Source: Tetranychus cinnabarinus (Eukaryota; Arthropoda; Arachnida; Trombidiformes; Tetranychidae). From it: a DNA stretch of 64,000 bases. The stretch is from assembly GCA_022266195.1 (NCBI GenBank), contig WHVY01000007.1, forward strand, positions 2,852,001-2,916,000, in the 5' to 3' direction. Shown piece by piece: positions 49,501 through 61,500 of the stretch. Under the pieces are notes generated by a model. The model searched no databases. It saw only the letters and a list, made by a program, of their open reading frames with translations, and was not told where the DNA came from. Positions within the stretch are counted from its first letter, which is position 1, and each line of letters starts with the position of its first letter. Both the position numbers and the translations under genes were made by a program.

Positions 49501-52500
49501 CATGAAACAAACTCTAAATTGAATCGCTAATCTTTTCAGCTCATGAAAATGTTCAACAAAATGAACTCATTTAATTTCCTCAAAAGTTGCTTAAATGAAA
49601 TGGCCGAGACTGAGAAACTGAAATACGAAAATAGTTCATTAGATTCGCTAATCTCATCCTCTTCAAACTTCTTCTGATACTGAAACATTTTTATCAAGAC
49701 TTAGCCAGCTTTCATTATCGAAGTTAGACCTGGAAAAAAGGAAATTCAGAAAATTGATTTTTTCTTTCGAATTGAATGAGAAAAGTAATTAAATATTTAA
49801 CGCTTTTTGATTGGAAAAAAATATTTCTGTAAATTGAAAAGTTGATCAAATATAAACAAGTGAAGCAAAAGCGTCTTTACTTGCGAACCATCGATTGATT
49901 TGGATTTGAGATGATGTTAGATTTAAATGTACTTTTAGTCGATGAAGGTTTTTGGTTCAATGAAAACTGAACAATATAACTTTTATTACTTTAGATTGGT
50001 ATTGAATGTGCATTAAAAGTGCAAATCTAGTCTAATCAGCTAATTAAACAAAATTTGAATATCATTTTAGGAAATTTAATTTGCAACTTTTGTCTTCATT
50101 TTATGATTGGTAACAATTTGCAATTAATAATTAACTTTTGCACAGAATAACTTTTCAGTTTTTTACTGGATTGCTTTATGACAATTTAAACACGCAAGTA
50201 ACATATTATTTAAACTTATCATTATAGGTAGAAATAAACTTTTATTATATTTAATTGAAGGCAAAAGTTATTAATTAAAACTCTTTACTATTTTATTAAT
50301 GTTATTATTAGCAAAAATTTAATCACTAGAATTATTTATCAAATTTATTGATTTTCTTTTGTTTCAAGTTTCCTCTTAATTAGATTTTAAACATTTTTTT
50401 ACAACTAAATTGGATTCAAGTTTTGAGTCAATTTTAAATTAATTTTTCATTGATTGAGTAAAGTTGTGAAAATCAGATTCTCTTCTAGATTCATGTTGAA
50501 CCGCAATTACAAAACTGTATTTAGAAATGAATTTCACCTGAAAAAGGAACATTTCGCTTTAAATCGATTCTCGAAAGTTGACCTTTCATGTTGAAACATT
50601 CAAAGTTCATTGAAAGTTTCGTTGAAAATGATTGAGCTAAATATAACTTGAGATGTGATGGAATCAAAAGTGTCTGCATTCCTGAATAATCTGAAGTTTC
50701 CTGTCAGTTCGCTGTTCGATGAAAAATGAAAAGCAGATTCCATAATCAGAATTTTACCCAAAAATTCCTTTCCATTTTACATTTTCAATCATTTTCTTTT
50801 CTTTTATCGATAAAGAATTTTCTGTATTCTTTCAGAAAATTTGGCCAATTAAAGGGTTAATTGAGGAAAGAATGGAAAAATCTGTCAATAATAAGAAATT
50901 AAATGATCAAATTGATCATTAGACTAACTCGTCTTTAGTAGCATTTAGTTTTAGATCATTTTATGGGTTTAAAGAGATAAAATTGATATGTAATAAGATA
51001 TATCTTTATGAATGTTGTTAGCAGGGAATGAGAGATGAGAGAGAAAAATAAGGTTAATAGTTTCTGTAAAGTAATGTTGAGTAGTGAAACATGATAAGGG
51101 ATGAAGAGATGAGATTAGAGAAGGTGAATAAGATGAATGAAGTAAATGAATGAAGGGAATGAATGAAAGGAAGGAAACGGTAAAGGGAATGTTGAAATTG
51201 AAATGAGGATAATGAGAGAGTAAAAGTTACCTAAAAATGAATATGAAAAGAACTAGAAGAGCGAAAAAAACAGCAACATTATCCAAGGTTCGAAGCATTA
51301 TAACCAATTGTCTCTTCAATGCTGGCATGAAACGAACCAATTTTAATATTCGCAACAAACGAAAGGTTCTCAAAACTGATAAGCCACTGCCAGAGTCTTC
51401 AATGAGCTCCATAATGCTGTAATGATAGTGTTGAGAGAAAATATTGAGAATCATGTTAATGGAGTGAAAAAAAGGTTAGCTGAATAAGAGCGCAGAGAAA
51501 ATGTTTTTCAAGCAAAATTCAATGTTAATCAAATGGAGAGAAAATCATTTTCATTTTCCATGAAATTTTTTTTCTCTCTCCACTTATTTACTTTTATCAC
51601 GCTATTGTAATGTTTTTGGGGGAAAATTTCATTGACTTTGAATCGGCACCTTTTTACCTGGTTATCTGATTAGACTCTTGAATGAAAATCGATATTCAAC
51701 TTTTTTTGAAATTTTGATTTGCATTTTTTATGGAAAAGTTAAGTTTATTTTTGGTTTTTGCTTTGAAAGGTTTACTTGCCTTACAAGGACGACGATTCCG
51801 TCGAAAACGTTGAATCCGTCGGAGATGTAGTGGAAGCATCCTTCAGCTAGGATTTTAAGTGCCATTTCGATGCCAAAGAGAAAGGTAAAGATGAGGTTGG
51901 ACATTTCAAGGGCTTGGGTCAACTCGTCGGGCTGATTGTGATACTCGATTCCCATGGAAAGAGTGTTGAAAAGAATTGCTAGGAAAATGAAACGTTGAAA
52001 GTAACGATGGTTAACCAGTAGGCGAAGGTAACGACGAACGAAACGTAAACAGATTAAAAGACGAGACTCGATGCAACATTCGCAGACTTGATCATCGTCG
52101 AGTGAATCCAAAGAGTTTTCCTCATCATCTGTGGCTACATCATCATCAGCCTCATCATCTGTTCCACCCGACCAGGAACATCGAGATCCATCTCGTTCTT
52201 TACAATTACTTGGACTTCCAGATGGCCCAATGGCGGCATTGGTACCACAGCCTGGAGAACCGTCGAGTCCACTCATGCAAACGAAGAGACTTGCATCGCT
52301 AACATTGACTTCTTGGCCTTGGTGTGAGTTGTGAGGCTGATAGTGTTGAGCTTGTGAGGCTACCAAAGATGAGTCGATATTGGCTTGTCCTTTGCTTGGC
52401 CGTCGATCAACACTTTCTGATGTTGACTCAAAGCACTTTGAGCTTGATAATGGCACTCCAAGGTTGTTTCCCTGGGAACGAAATAAAGTCAACGTTGGTG

Positions 52501-55500
52501 CTGAACAATGGCGGGATGTTGACCGCTGGTAAGCAATCAGTTTACTCGACAAGGGAAGATGTTGAGTTGATGGATAGGCAGGAGTAGATGCTAATGTGGG
52601 AGACTTTGATTGTGAACGATGAGAATGACGATTATTGACCAAATTGTCCGATTTTCCGTTATAGTTTACTATTGGTTGATGATCTGGAATTTGAAACCTT
52701 AAATGATCCGATTTGCTGAATTTGTTTGGCAATTGTTGCATCAAATTGACTTGAACCGGTCTACTTGAAATGGATTCATCAACCATCTCAATGCATTCAT
52801 TAACATTTGGTGTAATCATGGTAATGGACGAATAATGACTATTTAGGCGTCGCTTTGATTCCGGTGAGGTTAAACATCGATTATCTGATAAACTCTTTGA
52901 TTCTTGATTATCATCTTTACCGGTATTTCCATTTACAGCTGATGATGAGGATGAACACTTTGTGTCGGAATTGGTGCTGTGAATAATTGTTCGAGAATTA
53001 TCACAATTGCTATCACAAGAAGAGGTTATTGAACAAGATTGCCGGTGTTGATCATCAACGGCCAATGAATTTTTTCCTTCCACAGATTTAAAAGTTGAAT
53101 TTCGTTCCTTGTCACTTATCAGTTTATCAGTTTCCAAAGTTCCCTCATCAAGATTTGAACATGACGGATGATCTGAACAGCCAGAATGACTGTGTCTGTG
53201 TTTACAAGATTGACGATGATTTCGATGATGTCTGGAGAAAAGAAGAAAAAAAGTTTCGATTGTAACGAAATGTTGAATTATCAGATTTTTCTTAATTTGC
53301 TTGATTCCAATAAACTTACTTTGCATTGTGATGATAATGGTGATGATGGTGATGATGGTGGTAATGATGATGACAGTGTTTTCCATGATGATTACCATGG
53401 GAATGATTACGGTGTGAATGATGAATTAAATTGGAATTATTATTGTTATTGGAATTATTGTTGGCGCTGTTGCTACAATTGTTGTTATTGTTGCAACTTC
53501 TAGAGTCTTTTGAGCCGAAACACTCTGTGTCTGAATGTGATGCTATCACAACAAAAGCGGATCGATTACCATTGTCGGAGGTTCGAGTTGCCCCAGACGG
53601 TGTTAATCGAGAGCACAAAGGTTCTAATCTTTGGGTTGTTCCGTGTTTACCTAAGCGCCGTTTACGCCTTCGATATTCTCTATAATAGCGCCACATTTTT
53701 CGCTTAGCACGACGACCAAGGTGAGCTAAATATTTAATTATTGCATCGTAACAATTGGTTGGCTCCGACTCTGATCCACTGGCAAGGGAACTGTTGGAGT
53801 TTGAAGCAAGTCTGAAGTTGTAGTTTCAAAAGTAACCGACAAGAAAATGGACGACACCAAAGACACAAAAGACAACACATAAAACAGAAGAGAAAAGAAG
53901 GCAAAAAAGAACAGCAAGCAACAAAAGTAACATCAATGATCAAGAGAATGGATGGGATTTGACAAGATGGACACAAGCTGGAAAAGAGCATTTCATTTCA
54001 TCATTTCAATTCTTGAAATTTATTCATAATTTTTTGTAAATTTTCCTGATTCTGAAAGATGAGCTGAAAGATTTTATATTTTGACTCTGAAATTCTCTCT
54101 GCGTCATTTTTTGATAGGAATATTACATACCTGTAGAATATAGATTTATTGTTCTTTAGTGGACAATGACCAGAGTAATAGTAACAGAATCGAAAAGCTA
54201 TTTGATTTAAAATTTTTAGATCAGTTGAGTGTTTCATTGGTAGACATTGGCCTAATTTGTTAAAATAAATTTATTTTTGTTCAATGGCAAAGTCATTTCC
54301 ACTTGAACACGAATTCGGCATTTCAAAATTTAGTTGGAAAAAGTATTGTTGAAATATTAGTATCTGTACTGAAATGTTGCCTAACAAGAATCAAAATCAT
54401 GAAATGAATCTGTTTGATGAATAGTTATAAATTAGGATTTAATTGTTGAGGTGTGAAAAAGCAAAACAGTAATTGAAACTCTTCTTACCTGGCTCTTTCT
54501 TGTTTCATTCGTTCCAACTCTCTTTTTTTGGTTTCAGAAAATTGAGTTGCAATCACAACCAGGCATAGGTTTATCATGAAAAATGAACCAATCTTGAAAT
54601 AAGCAAAACAGGAAATTTTAATTGCAAAAAGTAACCCAAAAATTCAACAGCTTTTTTGTTAAAATGTCAATCTCTAATCAATCTGATCCTGTCAAACTGA
54701 TTTTAAATTTTGCTCATTTGGCTTTTCAAAACTTCATCAATTCCACGTCAAATTCAACTATTGGTGAAATTTCAGTTTTAAATATTGAATAGTGAATCGC
54801 AAAGACTTCAAAGTTACCAAAAATGTGACCATTTACATTTCATTGGATAACAAAAAGGCAAATCTTTCGGTTCGATTGGAACCAAATTTCAAGGAATAAT
54901 TTGTCAGATTATTTGTGAAACTCGATTTCAATAAATCTTCATGTAAACTGCCATTTAAACTTGAAAACTGATCCTTTTACCAAGTCAGTAAAATGAAATT
55001 GTGTAAATCGTTTCGAGAAAATTAATCGATAAAATCGTTTCTTTTGAATAAATCCCTTGTTTATCAACCTAAATCTATCCTTGATTGAGTAAAATGTTGC
55101 AGTTAACTGAAAAAATAGTTTCTCTATTCTGTTGCTGTTCTTCCTGTATCCAAAGGTAAATGGGTTAAGGTGAAGTTAACCATTAACATTTGATACTTAC
55201 CACAATTAATAAAACAAAGTAAAGCCAATCCCAAAAGGAGTGAGCATCTTGAACATAATACATTATCTCTGTCCAACCTTCTAATGAGATAACAAGAAAT
55301 ATTGCTGTCCAAGCCATTCCAACATTATCAAATGACATTGCACCTTGGAAAGGGTTTTTATCTCCATGTTTACATTTGGTATAATAGCGATTCCAATTAA
55401 CACACCAAGTTTCATTGGGTTTATTATCAGAGAAGGGAACTGCTTCACCCAAACATTCTTGTTTACCAATTTTAGCCAAAGGAAGATTATCACACCTGTG

Positions 55501-58500
55501 CATACCATGATCCTTATCAAGACTGCAAATGTAATCTTTTTCTGTGTCAGCCATCACCTGATAATGAGATGTTATTGGACTTGAAGTGGACAGAGAAAAA
55601 CGGAGAAAACAAGAAAATGCATTATTCTTCTTCTTAATCTTGATTCAGGGAAAAAAAGATTAAGATTATGCAGACCAAATGAACACCAAAAGAACACATG
55701 AAAAAACTCGAAAATGCATAAAGACATTGAACATTCATCAAAACGGGTTGACATTGGGAATGAAAAATATTGACAAAAAATGTTGAGCAAAAGTGCATTT
55801 ACAAATTGAAGTTGAAATTTGGTTGCAACAAAATAAACAAGGAAATGGTGAAAAAAGTAAAACCAAATTATTCTGTTGATAAATCATGATATTAAAAATG
55901 AGTAAGTGCAAGGTATTGAGGTGAAAATGCAAATATTCTAATGAAATAACATGACTTTTTGTTTTTTCTCAAAACTCGAACCAATTCTCAAAGGTAAAGA
56001 TTCATTTGTAAAAGATTACAAATGATTTCATTTCGATTTTTATCGATATTAACTTTTTTACGATTTGGTATTTCATTTGATTCCAAGTTTCATGCAATGT
56101 GAAGTGAGTTTGTGCAAATGATTCAATCCCTGACTGAATGACCACAAAGTTGATTAATATTTAAATTTCATTCTAATTTGGTTAAAAGTTTGGGAACTTT
56201 TTTGTTCCATTGAAAATTTGATTCATTTGATTAAACAAATTTAGAAGATTGAAGAGAGAAAAATGTAAACAGACGAAAACAATGGATAATGAAATGGATA
56301 AAAGATGAAACTTTGATGATCATTTTCATGATAATGGTGGCTTGGAAAACATCAATTTATCCAACGATTAAAGGTTGAATAGCGAATTGAGAGAACAATG
56401 AAAATGATGAGATGAAAATTCTGTGAGGAAAAAGGTAAAGTATCTCAAGGATGGACTGACTAACTTGAGAATCATTGAGAATTCATCTTTAACTTTTTTT
56501 TCTTTTCTCTTTCATTCTTTTTTTCAGGTTCAACATTAACCTGATTCTGGTTAGGTAAAGGAAAGGTAGAGAGAAAGGTTTTGTTTGAAAGAAGCAAAAT
56601 GTTGAGTTAAAATGAGAAAAGTAAATATCATTTGATTAATAGAAACTAGTTGTTTTTGCTTTTTCAAACTGTTCAAAAGGTAAAAGGTAAAAGTTTAGTT
56701 TACAGTTAACTGGATAATATGCATTAAAGGTAAAGAAGGAGGAAAGTTGAGAGGAAAAAAAAGGAAAAGGAAAAGTTTTCTGTAATAAAAAAGAGAATCG
56801 AGAGGAAAAGTTCATCTTCAATTGTTCATCATTTGACAATTTGTTTTCATTGTCTAAAACTGAATATATTTCAGAATATTGTTATTTCCGAAGTAAACTT
56901 TTATACTCAACTAAATCGATTTCAAACTGCTTTTACCTGTCTTTTATTGCATCTCTCTTTTGTTCATCAACATCATCTTCTTCATTGTACAGCTCTTATT
57001 TAAATTGAAACTCAAATGATAATTACATCAACAGAATCAACTTTTCCTTTCGAGTTTCGAAATTTCTCCAAAAGGTTAAATGAAAGCCAAAGTCAAATTA
57101 GTATTTGTAAATGACTTTGAGTCAGACTGCTCAATGATAGTTGAAGATTAATTTTCAAAACATTATTAGGCTTAGACTTAAAGATTATCAAAATTTAGTG
57201 GAAATTCATTTTCTTCTGAGGTTTAGAGTTGACTTTACGACCCTTTAAACATTCAATTTAGCATTTGTAAGCCAGTTGAACTGCACAAATGAAGAGCAAT
57301 GTCACCAATTGAACAGCAAGAACAAGCAGCATTTTTAGCACAATTTTGAAATTTTTAGAAGAAATTTTAGATGAAAGGGAAAGGGAAAATTTTAGAGTAA
57401 AACATAAATTAAATTAACACAGGCCATTATCAAGAATAAAAATTGACTTCATTGAAGTCGGACACTTGCCAATACAATCGTTGGCAAAATTAACACAAAA
57501 TAGGAATAGACTTGATCACTCTTTGATTTACACAAAAATGAGAAAAGGAAAAGGAAAAGATGTGAAATAATATTAGATAACAGATAATCTTATCAGGGTT
57601 TGTTGCTTAATTGCAATCTGTATTTAGGCAAAAATTTTTAATCCATTACAATTGATCGAGAGATTCATTAGCTTTCATAATAAATATCGAATTCTTGGAT
57701 TTTCTGATGCGGTTCAAGTAAATGTCAAGAACCATGAGATAGCTCAAGTCTCGAACGAAATTATATTTTTGATTCTGTCAGAATTTCGAGCAGATAGTCG
57801 ATTTTAGTCTTTTAATAGTCCATTTTTGTAGCGAAGCTGATTTTCGAAAGAATTTAGAAATTACTCTAAAACTCTATTGCTCTACTCTATTTTTCCGATT
57901 CTTAATTTACTTTAACTATTACATATGAACTAAAAATTGATTTTGAACTGATTTAGACTTGATTTTTTGACGTTCAAACGGTTCGATCGAAATTTTCGAT
58001 TGCAGATGAAATCTGATTGCTGTTATTATTCGAAATTCGAAATGAAAAAATGATTATTTTCTCATTACTTTACTAATTACCGTGAAATTCGGATTTTGAT
58101 GAATATTAATCATTGAAGGCAATTATCTGTTTTTTGCTCTTCCATTTGTAAACACCGATTTGTAAACATCCAAATAACACCGATTTGATTAAAGAAGCAA
58201 AAAAGTGTTGTAAGTTCTGGAATGGATTTGCAACGTGAAAAGTTATCTAAAGCAATTTGATATTTCCATTTATCATTTAGAATAAAAGAGCAAATAAAAA
58301 GGCAAAATTTTCATCATCATTATTCAGCTGAATTCTCAGATTATTTCGTTATTTAAACTAAACTTGGCGCAAATTAACGTTTCGGTTTCATTTTTTATGA
58401 GAGAAAAAATGTTTTCCTTTCAAAATTCTTATTCATCCCGAGAAAAGAAGAATAAAGGTAAAAAGAAGTTCAATTCTATTTTCATGAGTTAAAATTGAAT

Positions 58501-61500
58501 GAAGAAGAAGAAAACTAAAAAGAAATAAAAAAGGAAAACAAAATTCCAAATATCGTTGGAAAATAGTAAAGAAAAAGATAAAAGGTTGGAATCAAATTAT
58601 TTTCTTATTCTGATTGGGATTTTCAATTGAAATGGTGGACAGAATAGAAAGAGATAAATATATTTAACAGAATTCCATCTTTTGATAAGCCTTTTTTATT
58701 CCAAGTTTACTCTTTAGCACATTGAAATGGAAACTCGAAGCTTATCTGAATAATGAGGATAAACTGAGCAGAGAAAAGATAAAGTTTCAATTGGAAATTT
58801 ACTTTTCCAAATCAATTTCAAGCGTTGTTGGTCCAATAAAGGTTAATTGTAAAGTCGATGTTAATTCATTCAGGGAATGATAAAACTCCAAATTGAAACT
58901 TTTCTTTTTCTTTCAACTTTTCTTCTCAAACCTTTTCAAAAATGTTTCTCAATTGGACATGATTGTTATCCTGTTGATAATAATGATGAAAGTGAATAAA
59001 AGCAAGTTTGATTTGAAATGTTTGGTGAAATGTGATTGTCAAAAGAAAATAACATGATAGAAAAAAAAAGAAAACATGAAAACATCAACATGAAGAGGGA
59101 ATTTATTAGAACAATTCAATTTTTGATTCACAAACAATTCCTTGGAATGAAAATTCCAAGAAATAATACAAATCCAAATATAACAAGATGGGAAACTGTA
59201 AGCTATCAGAAGCATAACAAAAGTTTTCATTCAAGAGATTTATAACAAGTTTGAAGAAAGCCTTTTGACTGTTGATATTTGGTTAGAATCATTTTTTTTA
59301 TTCAATTTTGTTGTCAAAAATCATCATCATCAACCTCAATATACAAAGTATTATTATCAATAGTGAAAGACAAAACCTCAAATCAATTTGGAATGAAAAG
59401 TTGAAAGAAAAGGAAAACCCTTTAATCATGCGAAATGTCAATTATTCTGAAGGATTCAAAGGACTTCCAGAAGAGCGAACAAATTTTGATAGAAATGAAA
59501 ATTTCCAATATCATGATGAAATGAAATAATTTCAGCAAATTTTCAAACAAAATTGTTTCTCTAAAGTCTAAAGAATCATAAATAAAAGTTCCTCTCGAAA
59601 AATTCATTTATTCAACATTCAGCATCGAAAGAAAAGCTTATTGAAACAAATATTGATGATTGTGAATCAAGTTTTCACTCGTTTAACTGCAAAATTTGTG
59701 GCCAAAGAACTTTTTCAGAATAAATTTTTAGAAACTTTGAAAATGTTTGAAGATTTTGAATTTGCAAAACTCTGGAAATGATAAATCAGAGAATTTGATA
59801 TTCGCAGTAACACTTTAGTTGCATCTTTAGCAAGCACAATTAGAGAATCGAGAGAAAATAAAAAACGAAAATATTGAAGCTTCGTTAGAACTTGAATTGC
59901 ATTTGAAATGAAAGAAACAAAATTATTGACGAATGGCCAAGTCTTTGACGGATGGCAAGCAATAGTAGCAAACATGAAAACACACAGTTGGGAAACAAAT
60001 GAACAACAGTGAACGTTTACTGATATATCGAAGTAATTATCGAATGCTTACTCGCCCGATTTAATCTTTTCAACAAAATATGTTGACATGTTGTAGTTGC
60101 TGATGAACGCAATGGTTTGAACAGAAAAGGATTTGATGTAAATGGAGTTGAAATTAGTAATTAGTTTGGGTTAGTTTATTTTTTTGTGTTTAGTTTTTTG
60201 TTTTCAGCTTTTCTGCAATAAATTACAACCTTATTGGTTTTGTTTTAAAACTAATTTACCTTTTTAGGTTAAAATTTTGTGTGCAAAGGTAAAGGGGATG
60301 TAAGGCTATCAAAATTAATGAATGTGAACAAGAAATTTTCTCTTCTTTTTGGGTTAACTTTTGTATTCCTTACCTTTCTTGTTCGCACGATGAGATACAT
60401 TAACATTAAATGTAACAATTTTAATATCTAAATCTAAATTGTTCAATTAATCTTCTATTTTTCATGCAGCTAAGTTTGAATAGCTGGAATTGGGAAAAGC
60501 TGCAAGTTTCTTTTCATAGCTAAGTCAAAGCTTTTCACTCTTAATGTTTTTGCAAAAGATTCAGTCACTAGTTATTTCGATCTCCAATTGCATTTCGCTT
60601 GCAAAGTTTCAGTCTCTTGATTCGCATTCTTCTAGGTTATGAAACGAAAAACGCACTTTCAATGATAATTTAGCGTTTTGGCGATGTTTAAAGATCTCTT
60701 AAGGCATAAACAGTAAAGTTTTGAATATTTATTTGAATGCATCGAGACAACTTGAACTGCGAACCTCGCTTAACCTTTACTGCTCATTTGAAGGAATGAA
60801 AGTTGAATGTTTTTTCGCTTTAGTTGCTTTTAAGAATTGCGTTTGAATAAGCGATTTTAGTTGTGATTATCTTTTCTTGGTGCAAATATTAGTATATCTT
60901 TCTGTGTTAGTTATATAAAGAAATAGGTTGAATGTGAAAGGTACTGTTAAGGGACTTTTTAGGTCGTTTATGATCATAATTATGCAAATCAAACTCGATC
61001 AAGTTGGAGTTTCTGCTTCGAATTTTGTTCAAAGATTTATTGATTATGCCTTAAGTGTTTTGAAATCTCCCAAAAGACTATTAACTTGACTTAAACTTAC
61101 ATTTTGACCAATATTTGGCTATTGAGATCAAAATAACTTGAGTTGACTGAGTTGCAAGTTTATCTGACTGTTGAAGGAATAAGGTTTTGAATAAAGTGTT
61201 GTACTTACTCGGGCAGTGTAATGTTTTCAGGTAGTTCAAGGAAACATCGTTGTCTTAACAGTCCGGCCCATAATTGAACACCAATAATTCCGAAAATAAA
61301 GAATACAAAAAAGCATAAAAGTAGGACATTTCCTAGCATAGGAAGAGTATCCAAAAGAAGCATCACCAAAATTCTCATGCCTGTAAAGAGATGAAAGAAA
61401 TTGTTGGAAATTGAATTGGAATGGGAAAAAGAGCGAAAAAGGAAACGAAAAATAAGATGAAAACACGGAAAAGGTAGCAAAATTGAATTGGTAACAAGAA

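Noticed and set aside
53186..53503. 105-codon plus-strand frame rich in Asp and Gly
   Set aside because: It is the antisense reading of the histidine- and asparagine-rich Cav3 exon.
55201..55557. AG acceptor before 55557 for the domain I pore exon, implying a missing small exon
   Set aside because: The AG before 55579 restores the phase with the exon ending at 61209 and adds a conserved HYQ, so no missing exon is needed.
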